Assembly: GCF_003143935.1 (NCBI RefSeq)
Contig: NZ_QFRX01000001.1
Location: forward strand, 7,083,514 to 7,147,513
Direction of reading: 5' to 3'
DNA: 64,000 nt
Origin: Streptomyces sp. Act143
GTDB lineage: Bacteria > Actinomycetota > Actinomycetes > Streptomycetales > Streptomycetaceae
In this document: positions 23,841 to 32,319 of the stretch, one piece after another
Layout of the letters: each line of letters opens with the position of its first letter
How positions within the stretch are numbered: the stretch's first letter is position 1
Notes under the pieces: model-generated
What the model was told of the DNA's origin: nothing
Databases searched by the model: none
The model's input: only the letters and a program-made list of their open reading frames with translations
Position numbers and translations under genes: made by a program

Positions 23841-24379
23841 GAGGGGCGGTTCCTCACTCGGTTGCAGGTGGGCGGGGAACCCACGGCTCACCGTCGTCGT
23901 GGCGATACGGGCATTAGGGGTGGGGGAGTTGACCGGCCGGCGGCGCGTGGCGCAGCGGTGGCCGCTCGCGCTTTCCGGGGGTGCCGTCAACACATAGCCA
24001 CACCGGGCCGCGCAAGTCCAGCCCTATCCCGCGACATCTCTCACGGCAGAAAGGGTGCCGAAAAAGAAGGCGGTAGAAGGCGGTCCCAAAACTTTAGGGC
24101 ACGATCGCCGGTTGACGAAATAGTCGATTGATGTGCCGGTTTTCGGTACTTCCCGTCCTTGGGAAACCGCTTCGCGGCGAACCGCGCGAGCGCAATATAG
24201 ACGACGATCGCCGGTTAGCGAAACCGGCGATTCTATGGATAGTTGTGGTGCCAATCGAGGTGCTGACCCTGCCCACGGATCCACGCGACTATCGACTGGC
24301 AACTCCCAGTCCGCCTGCCTTTTGCACCGACCCGGCGCAAACGCAGGACAGCCCCGCCCCCCTGCCCAAGGAACACCGC
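23841..24379. promoter_or_regulatory. Candidate origin/control region with repeats
   Basis: This 539-bp gap between the leftward replication operon and the rightward xis-int pair is the most AT-rich part of the element. ATCGCCGGTT occurs at 24104-24113 and again at 24207-24216. The second copy forms a perfect 10-bp inverted repeat with 24222-24231 (spacer AGCGA). A related CCGGTTTTCGG lies between them. The site is positioned to be an iteron-type origin, a repressor operator for both operons, or both. Confidence 0.55.
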
Positions 24380-24580
24380 TTGACGTCTCCGCCCCACCGC
24401 CCCACCGACAAACTCACGGTCGACGAGTTCTGCGACGACCTCCGCATCTCCCGCTCCACCTTCTACGACTGGCGCAAGAAGGGCACAGCCCCGCGCTGCA
24501 TACGCATCCCCAACGGCGCATTGCGCATCCGCCGCAGTGACTACGAGAACTGGCTGACCGACTGCGAGGACCACGCTTGA
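24380..24580 (+). CDS. Excisionase-type HTH protein
   Basis: TTG 24380 with AAGGAA 6 nt upstream gives 66 aa. The product (LTVDEFCDDLRISRSTFYDWRKKG, then IRIPNGALRIRRSDYENWL) is a MerR/AlpA-like winged helix typical of small excisionases. It overlaps the integrase start by 4 bp (TTGA), the usual xis-int arrangement. It would steer the integrase to excision. It is shorter than the longest open frame, which extends upstream without a ribosome site. Confidence 0.88.
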   Translation: MTSPPHRPTDKLTVDEFCDDLRISRSTFYDWRKKGTAPRCIRIPNGALRIRRSDYENWLTDCEDHA

Positions 24581-26013
24581 GCAACCGGTCCTACAAGGTC
24601 CGCTTCTACGACACGGAGATCTACAGGGGAAAGCGCAAGACCAGCTACACCGTCCGGTGGTCCGTCAACGGAAGGCGCCACGGCCAGAGTTATGCCACGA
24701 GTGCGCTCGCCGAGTCCTTCCGCGCAACGCTGCGCGTAGCCGCGAACAACGGCGAACCGTTCGACATGGACACCGGCCTGCCGGTCTCACACGCCACCTC
24801 CGCTTCTGAGGTCACCAACTACGAATTCGCCCTCCAGTACGTCGACATGAAGTGGCCGCGCATCTCGGCCAACAACCGCAAGAACACCGCCAAGGCCCTC
24901 ACCAAGGTCACCCTCGCATTGCTCCGCACCGAACTCCCGGAACGCTTCGACCCCATCGACGTACGCCGGGCCCTGCGCGAGTACGCCTTCAACAAGCTCC
25001 GACGCGACGAGGCGCCGCCCGAAGTCCGCACCGTCCTGTCGTGGATAGCCCGCAACTCCCTGCCCATGACGGCCTGGGAGGACACCAAACGCGTCGACGC
25101 CGTCCTGCACGCGCTCGACACACTTCTGGACGGCAGCCCGGCCGCCGCCAGCTCCGTCACGCGCGAGCAGCGGATCCTCAACGTGGCGATGAAGTACGCC
25201 GTACGGCAGAAGATCCTCACCGCCAACCCGCTCCCCAAGGGCAAGGAGGAAGGCGCCGCCCCCAAGGTGGCCGAGGCCGTCGACAAGCGGTCGCTGCTCA
25301 ACCCGGGTCAGGTCACCCGCCTCCTGGCCTGGATCGCCGACCGCCCCCGCACCGGCCGCCGCCTCCACGCCTTCTTCGCCACCCTCTACTACGCCGGACT
25401 GCGGCCGGAGGAGGCCGTAGCCCTCCGCGTCAGCGCCACCACACTGCCCGCCGAGGGCTGGGGCGAACTGCTCGTCCACACCGCTGAGCCCGAAGTCGGC
25501 AGCCAGTGGACCGACGACGGCCGCGTCCACGAAACCCGCGACCTCAAGGGCCGCGCCGAGGGCGACACCCGCCCCGTCCCCGCCCACCCAGCACTCGTCG
25601 CTGTCCTCCGCGACCTGATCAAGAGGGACGGCCTCCAGCCGGGAGACCTCTTCTTCCCCGGCGAGAAGGGCGGACTGCTGGCCGGATCGGTCTTCCGCCG
25701 CGCCTGGAACAAGGCCCGCAAGGCGGTCCTGCCGGAGCACGAATACGAGTCACCCGTGGGCAAGCGCGTCTACGACCTGCGCCACACCTGCCTGACCACC
25801 TGGCTCAACCACGGCATCCCACCCGCCCAGGTCGCAGAGTGGGCCGGCAACAGCGTCCCCGTCCTGCTCGCCACCTACGCCCGCTGCATCACGGGCCAGC
25901 TCGCCGAGCTCCAGCAGCGCATCGAAGGCCCCCAGCGACTGCCCGCCGGGCCGGCCCCGAGCATGCCGGTGCCCAAGCCTGGATCCACCCCCGCGCCGCG
26001 TCGCCGGGCCTGA
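24577..26013 (+). CDS. int: Tyrosine integrase of the element
   Basis: The 478-residue protein has an N-terminal arm-binding/SAM-like region. A catalytic domain follows with the first arginine in LYYAGLRPEEAVAL, the box II YDLRHTCLTTWLNHG (Arg and His) and the nucleophile in VLLATYARCI. The lysine/strand region and length are normal for actinomycete tRNA-targeting integrases. TTG start overlaps the xis stop. It should catalyse recombination between the tRNA-Arg 52-bp repeat copies. Unlike most elements, the gene is 4.3 kb from attR and transcribed toward it. Confidence 0.94.
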   Translation: MSNRSYKVRFYDTEIYRGKRKTSYTVRWSVNGRRHGQSYATSALAESFRATLRVAANNGEPFDMDTGLPVSHATSASEVTNYEFALQYVDMKWPRISANNRKNTAKALTKVTLALLRTELPERFDPIDVRRALREYAFNKLRRDEAPPEVRTVLSWIARNSLPMTAWEDTKRVDAVLHALDTLLDGSPAAASSVTREQRILNVAMKYAVRQKILTANPLPKGKEEGAAPKVAEAVDKRSLLNPGQVTRLLAWIADRPRTGRRLHAFFATLYYAGLRPEEAVALRVSATTLPAEGWGELLVHTAEPEVGSQWTDDGRVHETRDLKGRAEGDTRPVPAHPALVAVLRDLIKRDGLQPGDLFFPGEKGGLLAGSVFRRAWNKARKAVLPEHEYESPVGKRVYDLRHTCLTTWLNHGIPPAQVAEWAGNSVPVLLATYARCITGQLAELQQRIEGPQRLPAGPAPSMPVPKPGSTPAPRRRA

Positions 26014-26058
26014 CCCAGATCTAGGGGTCCCACGGACCTCCGCCTCCGGCACCGCCGT

Positions 26059-27969
26059 TCAGTCGGCGATGTCGACGCCGTATCCGCGTGCGAGGGCGTC
26101 GAGGCCGTGGTCGTAGCCCTGACCGACGGCTCGTAGCCGCCACACCGGACCTCTGCGGTAGATCTCCGCGAGCAGCATGGTGCGTTCGGTGGTGGCGGCA
26201 TCCAGGGTGGCCCGGGCGAGCGGTGCCCCGCTGCTGCCGGGTGCCGCACCGATTTGGATCGCACCGACCGTCCCGAAGGTGGCGGCGCCGTCGATGGCCG
26301 CGGCGACGACGACCTTGCGCGTCGCAGGCGGCAGGGCGGCCAGGTTGAGGGCGATGGTCTGTTCGGCAGGTCCGCCGGTCAGCAGTCGCACGGTTCCGGC
26401 GGAGCTCTCCGGAGCGCCGTAGAAGATGAAGTCCTCGTCGAAGGTGACCTGTTCGTCCTCGTCGAGGAGGAAGGCGACGACGTCGATCTCGTAGTCGGTC
26501 TGCGGGGCCCAGCCGGCGGTGACGTACCACTCCGGCGCGGGTCTGCCGTGCGGCATGGGCAGGTCGATGACGCCGCCTCTCGGCATCACGTGCGGCTCCT
26601 GGGTCCGGAGTGTCGCCGCGGCCCGGGCGGTGGTGGTCGGAGCGGTGAGCCAGTGGAGGTCGTGCACGGGGAGTTCGAGGGCGGTGATGCGGCTCATGCG
26701 CCGGTCGCCTTCCCCTCCCTCCAGGAGTACGACGTCGGTGACGCTGGCGGACAGGTTGATCGCCGCGGACCCGCCGAGTTCGACGATGCGGGTACGGGCC
26801 GCCGCGGCATCGGCATGGACACCACCGAGTACCAGCACGCGACGCCCGGACAGCGGTTTGTCCAACGTGCCGACGGAGGGCACGGGTCGGCGCGGAGCGG
26901 GTACCCCGGCACCGGGAGCGGCCGTGGGAAGGGCTACGGCTTCCGAGACGGTCGCGGCAGAGGTCGTGGTGGGCGCCGACTCCACGGGCCGGGCGCTGGG
27001 TTCTGCTTCCGGCTCGGCCACCGGGGTGACAGTGACGGCGGTCGCATCATGCGCTGTCCCCGGCCGTACGTCGGCCAGCAGCCGCAGGAAGGTGTGCTCG
27101 TCGATGACCGGCACGCCCTCGGCGAGTGCGCGTCGGGCCTTCGCCGAACCGGACGTCGGCTCATTGGTGACCAGCACGCTGGTGTGCCGGCTGACGGAGG
27201 TCATCATGTTCAGCCCGGCGGCGACCGCCCGCCCGACCAGCTCCGCCCGGGCATGGGCGGTCTCACCGGTGATCGCGACCTTCATCCCCTGCTGGAGCGG
27301 CCCGCCGGGAGCCAGCCGTCCCGGATTGCGGTAGGCGCAGGGAGTCTTCGGCGGCTTCGGCGTGAACTGCGATTCCGCCCGGGGCGGGCAGGCCACCAGC
27401 GGCAAGGGCAGATCGAGCCGCGCCGCCTCGCGCAGTGACGCCCGCAGGATCCCGGCCAGCACACGGGTGTCGTCCAGCGCATCATGCGCACGCTGCTGGG
27501 GGACGCCGTAATGGGCGGCGAGGGTGCCGAGCTTCATGTCGTCCGTCGGCGGATCCACCTGGCGATTCAGAGCCAGGGTGCACAGCCGCTGCGACACCGG
27601 CAGCCACATCCGCGCACGGGCGAACTCGTAGGCCAGGAAGTCGTAGTCGAACTGGGCGTTGTGAGCGACCAGGACCCGGTCCTGAAGCATCGCCCCGATC
27701 CGCCCGGCGACCTGGTCGAAGCTCGGTGCGCCCTGTAACCGCTCGACGGTCAGCCCGTGCACTTCCACCGGTCCCGGATCGCAGCCCGGATTGAGCAGGG
27801 TCGAGAACTCCCCGGTCTGCTCGCCCTCCGGACCGATCGTGATCACCGCGACGGACAGCACACGGTCTCGCCGGGCAATGAGACCCGTCGTCTCCACATC
27901 AACCAAGGCCCAGTCGTAGGCGTAGTAGCCCATCGCGGGCACATCGAAGGAGGCGGAGACGAGACTCAT
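26059..27969 (-). CDS. DEDDh exonuclease-BRCT-BRCT-TerD fusion protein
   Basis: The 636-residue protein has four parts. Residues about 18-180 are a DnaQ-like 3'-5' exonuclease (D24-V-E26-T-T-G, HNAQFDYDFL, HDALDDTR: complete DEDDh set). Two BRCT-like domains follow (about 228-300, MKVAITGETAHARAELVGRAV...; and about 380-450, LSGRRVLVLGGVHADAAAARTRIVELGG). The C-terminal 170 residues form a TerD domain (YEIDVVAFLLDEDEQVTFDEDFIFYG, LNLAALPPATRKVVVAAAID), a calcium-binding fold linked to tellurite and phage resistance. DNA repair or stress signalling is likely. It converges on the integrase and is right-arm cargo. Confidence 0.88.
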   Translation of the reverse strand: MSLVSASFDVPAMGYYAYDWALVDVETTGLIARRDRVLSVAVITIGPEGEQTGEFSTLLNPGCDPGPVEVHGLTVERLQGAPSFDQVAGRIGAMLQDRVLVAHNAQFDYDFLAYEFARARMWLPVSQRLCTLALNRQVDPPTDDMKLGTLAAHYGVPQQRAHDALDDTRVLAGILRASLREAARLDLPLPLVACPPRAESQFTPKPPKTPCAYRNPGRLAPGGPLQQGMKVAITGETAHARAELVGRAVAAGLNMMTSVSRHTSVLVTNEPTSGSAKARRALAEGVPVIDEHTFLRLLADVRPGTAHDATAVTVTPVAEPEAEPSARPVESAPTTTSAATVSEAVALPTAAPGAGVPAPRRPVPSVGTLDKPLSGRRVLVLGGVHADAAAARTRIVELGGSAAINLSASVTDVVLLEGGEGDRRMSRITALELPVHDLHWLTAPTTTARAAATLRTQEPHVMPRGGVIDLPMPHGRPAPEWYVTAGWAPQTDYEIDVVAFLLDEDEQVTFDEDFIFYGAPESSAGTVRLLTGGPAEQTIALNLAALPPATRKVVVAAAIDGAATFGTVGAIQIGAAPGSSGAPLARATLDAATTERTMLLAEIYRRGPVWRLRAVGQGYDHGLDALARGYGVDIAD

Positions 27970-28086
27970 GACGGCAAGGATGATCCGATATCCAGCACCC
28001 CTTCAACCTGTATGCCGATTTGCCATTGTTTGGGGTGCTGCAACGAGGTGGTCCTGCGACGGCGACTGCTGAACCGGCGGGTGTCG

Positions 28087-29991
28087 TCAGTCTGCTTCGA
28101 ACGCCTCGCTTGCAGAAACGCCGGAGAGCCATCGTGAGGCCCAGGCTTGGGCACTGTCTCGCCTCTTGGCGTGCGCGATTGCCTGAGACTCGCCTTCGAG
28201 GAGCGAACTGAGGCTGTCCATCAGACCGGTGCCCGCCAGGAAGTGGGCGAGTGGTGCTACCGACGCGGCCGCCCCCGGTGTGACGGGACCGCCGTGAGCG
28301 AGTGAATTGCGCACCGATCGCAGACGATTGAGGGCGCGTGACCAGCAGTCATCGAGCTCCTCGTACCAGGTGCGCATGCCCTCGCGTCCTGCTACTCGGT
28401 CGGCCATGTTCTCGGCACGCCGGCGCTGCTTGCTGTGCGTGGGGTAGATCGACATGAGGTCAGGCAGCGTGGAGATGACCCGGCGTACGTCTGTGCGGAA
28501 GCTCATCCCCTCGCTCTGCACCATTTCCCTGTGCAGGGCCTCGGCGGCTTGACGGACGTCCGGCGTGAAGTGCGTCAGGTCGTCGCATGAGTGCAGGCCC
28601 ACTCGTACCAGCGCGTGGATGACTTGATGCCGGATCCAGGCTTGCTTGTGGAAGTTGTCCGAGTACACATGCCACTCCTCGCCTGAGACCCTGGTGGCGA
28701 GCAACTCGAGAATCCTCACGTCCAGGACGACCGCTGGCAGCGAAGGTTGCGCACTGGAGGATTTCCACCAGCCCACCGCGTCAATGACATCGGACAGGTC
28801 CGTGCTTGCTCCGGGAAGGTGAGGTGCAATGCGCGGAGCCATGCGGTTCAAGCGCTCTGCTGTGGCATCCATTTGGAGGTACGGCGTCGCGAAATCTTCG
28901 TCGGACAAGCGGAACACCTCATCGCCACTCCAGACGCCGTCGACGGCATGGATGTGCCCCTCGTACATCTCCCAGCCGCGGAAGTCTTCAGGGAACGTCG
29001 CGGCCAAGATCATGGATTGCACCTGAAGGCGCGAGACTGCCGGAGCGTCTGCCTGTGCCCCTACGCCGAGATCCACCCGCGCGAGAACCACGTTTGGTCC
29101 GTCAGGGAGCGAGTCCGTGGGGAAGAGGGACTCGGCTCCGCTCACCTCGCAGGGCAGTTGGTCCCGGAACGGGCCGTCCCCGGCCGCGTTCCCGTGAAAC
29201 CAGTCGCGGTTGTACAAGGTGATGGGGCCGAACGTCTGGACCATGCCTGCGATCCGGGCCTTGGCGAAGGCATGCCACACCACGTGATGGGCGTGACGCG
29301 GAGGAGTTGTCAGCAATCGCTCGCACAGAGTGAGACGGGATTCTTCGGACAGCCCGGCTGCTGACATGACGTCTTGATGCGACAGTGCGCCCAGGTCCTC
29401 GGTGTCTCCTAGTTTGAGCCGAGCCATCTGCACGTCTACAAGACGGTCGAGCAACACACCTGAGAGGGCGCGCATCACCTCTGTGGAGCGACGCTCGGAA
29501 CGCTGCAGGAGGGCGCGAAGCAGGACGGTACGCGCCCTGATGTCCTCGTAGCGCTGGCTATCCCTGACCGCGGAGACGATGTCCTGCCAGGCATGAATCA
29601 GTTGGCTGTCCGAAGACGCCTCCTGGGAAAGGGCGCGCATGAGCTGCTGTGCCTGTGCCACCTGTCCTTGAGCCACGGGTGCAGGCAGGCCGGCCATCGC
29701 GGAACGGAAGGCTTGCAGGTGGATGTCCAGACCCTGTCGGTATCCGGGTCCCAGGCGGTTGACCCCGAAGTCGAAGTCGGCCATGGCGGCCTGCCAGGAG
29801 AACCGGTGCCGTCTCTCGAAATCACGCGAGTCGTTGAGCCATGATTCGAGTTGGTCCAACGCTGCCGGGAAGGTCAGATCCTGTCCGTCCTCCTCGTACC
29901 AGCGGTCGCGCAGGGCCTCTGCCAGCTCGAAGGTCCACGATGGGTCGGCAACTACATCCCCGAAGAACATGTCCTTCAGTGTCCCTGCCAT
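28087..29991 (-). CDS. Large protein with C-terminal HEPN-like RNase motif
   Basis: I recognise no full-length family for this 634-residue protein. Near the C-terminus, RSVRNSLAHGG (R561-N-S-L-A-H566) sits between helices (LDDCWSRALNRL and VAPLAHFLAGTGLMDSLSSLL). This matches the Rx4H active site of HEPN ribonucleases, as in the ApeA-type defence proteins. The N-terminal 400 residues are helical and then mixed, perhaps sensing. There is no membrane segment. It is the last gene before the right attachment site, alone on the minus strand. A defence RNase role is inference from the motif and location. Confidence 0.68.
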   Translation of the reverse strand: MAGTLKDMFFGDVVADPSWTFELAEALRDRWYEEDGQDLTFPAALDQLESWLNDSRDFERRHRFSWQAAMADFDFGVNRLGPGYRQGLDIHLQAFRSAMAGLPAPVAQGQVAQAQQLMRALSQEASSDSQLIHAWQDIVSAVRDSQRYEDIRARTVLLRALLQRSERRSTEVMRALSGVLLDRLVDVQMARLKLGDTEDLGALSHQDVMSAAGLSEESRLTLCERLLTTPPRHAHHVVWHAFAKARIAGMVQTFGPITLYNRDWFHGNAAGDGPFRDQLPCEVSGAESLFPTDSLPDGPNVVLARVDLGVGAQADAPAVSRLQVQSMILAATFPEDFRGWEMYEGHIHAVDGVWSGDEVFRLSDEDFATPYLQMDATAERLNRMAPRIAPHLPGASTDLSDVIDAVGWWKSSSAQPSLPAVVLDVRILELLATRVSGEEWHVYSDNFHKQAWIRHQVIHALVRVGLHSCDDLTHFTPDVRQAAEALHREMVQSEGMSFRTDVRRVISTLPDLMSIYPTHSKQRRRAENMADRVAGREGMRTWYEELDDCWSRALNRLRSVRNSLAHGGPVTPGAAASVAPLAHFLAGTGLMDSLSSLLEGESQAIAHAKRRDSAQAWASRWLSGVSASEAFEAD

Positions 29992-30286
29992 CTGCGGCGA
30001 CGCCTGGTAGTCCGAGTTTCGGTCGGGCGGGATGACACGGACGGTCCGAGCGCCCCGCCTTGCGCGGCCGAGGGTGATGCTTGTGGCCGACCATAGACCG
30101 TGGCGTTGCTAGGCGGTTCGACGGCAGAGAGCACACCGAAACTTCGGGAAGTTTTCGGGAAGAACACCCGCCGAGAGCCGGACGAAATCGTCTCCAGCCG
30201 GACACCAGCCGACTCCGCCCGAGGGCCAACCCGCACTCGCAAAGCTGCTCCGCCGGGCCCGATAAACGGCCTCTGACCAGCAAAAA
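29992..30286. other. Non-coding right end of element
   Basis: No gene is supported here. GTTTTCGGGAAG at 30151-30162 is identical, in the same orientation, to 786-797 at the left end and is preceded by an overlapping half copy (CTTCGGGAAG, 30142-30151). These could be integrase arm-type or excisionase sites. Confidence 0.45.
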
Positions 30287-30306
30287 CGCCCTCCCGAAGG
30301 AGGGCG
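30287..30306 (-). terminator. Terminator of tRNA-Arg, supplied by element
   Basis: A perfect 8-bp stem (30287-30294 with 30299-30306, loop CGAA) is followed on the minus strand by TTTTTG. It lies 10 bp beyond the tRNA 3' end and inside the element, so the element carries a rho-independent terminator for the tRNA it captures. Confidence 0.85.
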
Positions 30307-30312
30307 GAGCAT

Positions 30313-30364
30313 GGGCGCCCCCGGCAGGACTCGAACCTGCGGCCAAGCGCTTAGAAGGCGCCTG
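30313..30364 (-). repeat. Right attachment repeat within tRNA-Arg
   Basis: These 52 bp are identical to 660-711. They rebuild the tRNA 3' part on the element side, while the 5' part (30365-30388) is chromosomal. Crossover must occur inside this repeat, probably around the anticodon arm as in other tRNA-targeting elements. Confidence 0.92.
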
Positions 30365-30388
30365 CTCTATCCACTGAGCTACGGGGGC
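30316..30388 (-). tRNA. tRNA-Arg(UCU)
   Basis: The 73-nt gene folds as a complete cloverleaf: acceptor GCCCCCG/CGGGGGC, D arm GCTC/GAGC, anticodon stem GGCGC/GCGCT with loop CTTCTAA (anticodon TCT), and T arm GCAGG/CCTGC with TTCGAGT. CCA is not encoded (GCCC follows). It reads AGA codons, which are very rare in Streptomyces, and it is the integration target of the element. Confidence 0.95.
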
Positions 30389-30708
30389 CGGTGTGGTGGC
30401 CTCGTGTCTGGTGCCCGGGTGTGGGCTGATCCGTGACGTTGCCGGGGACAAGGATAGGGCTCCCGCGTCCTCGTCCCTGTTGCTTCGCCTCCGTGGCTCG
30501 ATGTGGAGGTTCGGTGAAGCGGTCCTGATAATCGCAGGCAGGTACGAATCGTGCATCGCTTTTGGCGTCTCACGCCACGGGTGTTGTGTACTCGTTATGC
30601 CTGGACTATGCCGTTGTCCCGGTCACCCCTTCCGTCCCTTGTGTCCTGTCGGCACGCAGACATGCTCATATGCTTCAGAAATCCCCTAAAATTGGGCATT
30701 CTTCGCAT
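30389..30708. promoter_or_regulatory. Region upstream of dynamin operon
   Basis: This 320-bp gap holds the tRNA promoter (minus strand, just right of 30388) and the promoter of the dynamin genes. A TAAAAT -10 candidate at 30687-30692 lies about 15 bp before the first GTG, so the dynamin mRNA leader is very short. No other gene is supported. Confidence 0.5.
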
Positions 30709-32316
30709 GTGGTGACCTTGGACGTACGGCCTCAGCTGCTCGACGCACTCTCCGCCCTGCGCGACCGTGTCGCCGCCGCACGCTTCCCGCTGCCCCTGCC
30801 GGGGGCTCCACGCGCGCGTGCCAACCGCGACGAACTGCTCGCCCAGCTCGACGACTACTTGGTGCCCCGGTTGCGGCAACCCGAAGCGCCCCTGCTGGCC
30901 GTGGTGGGAGGTTCTACCGGCGCCGGCAAATCGACCCTCGTCAACTCCCTTGTGGGGCGGCGGGTCAGCGAAGCGGGCGTGTTGCGACCGACCACCCGGA
31001 CCCCGGTACTGGTGTGCCATCCGGAGGACCATCACTGGTTCAGCGGGATGCGGGTCCTGCCCGACCTCGCGCGTGTGTGGATGCCCCAGCAGGAGGGCGG
31101 CGACGACCTGTTGCTGCCCGGCGAGGACCCCGCGCGCGTACTGCGCGTCGAGACCGCCGACACCCTCCCGCCCGGCCTCGCCCTCCTCGACGCGCCCGAC
31201 ATCGACTCCCTCATCGCCGACAATCGCACCCTGGCCGCCGAACTCATCTGCGCGGCCGACATCTGGGTCATGGTGACCACCGCCGCGCGGTACGCCGACG
31301 CCGTCCCCTGGCATCTGCTGCGCACCGCCAAGGAGTACGACGCCACCCTCGTGACCGTCCTCGACCGGGTGCCCCACCAGGTCGTCTCCGAGGTGTCGAG
31401 GCAGTACGCGGCGCTGCTCACCAAGGCCGGGCTCGGCGACGTACCCCGGTTCACCGTGCCCGAACTGCCGGAGTCCGCCTGGGGCGGCGGACTGCTGCCC
31501 GCCACCGCTGTGGCGCCGCTCAGGACCTGGCTCGTGCACCAGGCCCAGGACCCCGCCTCCCGGCAGCACACCCTCGCCCGCACCGCGCACGGCGTCCTCG
31601 ACTCCCTCAAGGCCCGCATGCCCGAACTGGCCGGCGCCGCCGCCGCCCAGTACGCCGCCGCGCTGCGGCTGACCGCCGCCGTCGACGGGGCGTACGACAG
31701 CGAGCACGCGCGCGTGCGTGGGCGTTTGCAAGCGGGGGCCGTACTGGCGGGCGACGCGCTGAAGCGGTGGCGGGCCTTCCCGCTCGACTGCACCGCCACG
31801 GAACTGCTCGACGCGCTCGTGGAGAGCCTCGCCGCGCTCCTGCTGTGTGCCGTCACCGCCGCCGACGAACGCGTCGACGAAGCCTGGCGGCGCGAACCCG
31901 CGGCGGGCGCCCCGGAGCTCGCCGACCGGGACCCGGCGCTGGAGAGCCCCGAGCACCGGATCGGGCTCGCCGTGCGACGGTGGCGGCGCGAGCTGGAGGA
32001 GTACGCCGAGGAAGAGGTGCGCGACCTGGAACGGAGCGTCGCGCCCGACCCCGAGGTCATCGCCGCCCTCGTCGCCACCGCCCTGCTGGGCGGCCGTCGC
32101 GCGCGCACCGCCGGTGAGGGGCTCGCCGAGCGCCTCGGCGCCCACGGTGCGCTGCGGCTGCGCGACCGCGGCGGCCGGCTGCTCACCGAGCACCTGGACC
32201 GGGTCGTGCACGGCGAGCGCGAGCGCCGGCTCGCGCCGCTCGACGCCCTCGACGTCCATCCCGAACCCCAGGCCGAACTCATCGCCGCGCTGTCCGTGCT
32301 GCAGAAGGAGAGGTGA
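30709..32316 (+). CDS. dynA: Bacterial dynamin-like GTPase, first of pair
   Basis: The GTPase domain has G1 GGSTGAGKST, a G2-like RPTTRTPVLV, G3 LLDAPDID and a helical C-terminal half (coiled and stalk-like). There is no obvious transmembrane segment. Streptomyces DynA and DynB are adjacent dynamin-like proteins that stabilise FtsZ ladders during sporulation septation, and this two-gene arrangement next to an ssbB-type gene fits. The start at GTG 30709 (or 30712) was chosen because upstream codons read promoter DNA; no clear ribosome site is present, so translation may be leaderless. The gene is 3 bp from its partner. The A/B assignment follows gene order. Confidence 0.8.
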   Translation: MVTLDVRPQLLDALSALRDRVAAARFPLPLPGAPRARANRDELLAQLDDYLVPRLRQPEAPLLAVVGGSTGAGKSTLVNSLVGRRVSEAGVLRPTTRTPVLVCHPEDHHWFSGMRVLPDLARVWMPQQEGGDDLLLPGEDPARVLRVETADTLPPGLALLDAPDIDSLIADNRTLAAELICAADIWVMVTTAARYADAVPWHLLRTAKEYDATLVTVLDRVPHQVVSEVSRQYAALLTKAGLGDVPRFTVPELPESAWGGGLLPATAVAPLRTWLVHQAQDPASRQHTLARTAHGVLDSLKARMPELAGAAAAQYAAALRLTAAVDGAYDSEHARVRGRLQAGAVLAGDALKRWRAFPLDCTATELLDALVESLAALLLCAVTAADERVDEAWRREPAAGAPELADRDPALESPEHRIGLAVRRWRRELEEYAEEEVRDLERSVAPDPEVIAALVATALLGGRRARTAGEGLAERLGAHGALRLRDRGGRLLTEHLDRVVHGERERRLAPLDALDVHPEPQAELIAALSVLQKER

Positions 32317-32319
32317 GCG

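Larger units (their letters stand above)
660..30364. mobile_element. Integrative mobilizable element in tRNA-Arg(UCU)
   Basis: The element is bounded by a perfect 52-bp direct repeat (660-711 and 30313-30364) that is the 3' part of a tRNA-Arg gene. Inside are a tyrosine integrase, an HTH excisionase, replication-type genes, MobC, a relaxase and a Spd-like membrane protein, as in actinomycete integrative elements. I found no FtsK/SpoIIIE-type TraB translocase, which typical actinomycete ICEs carry, so transfer probably needs a helper. Cargo occupies both arms. The integrase lies 4.3 kb from the nearer end rather than next to it, which is unusual and suggests later acquisition of the right-arm cargo. 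Circularity and mobility are inferred, not shown. Confidence 0.88.
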
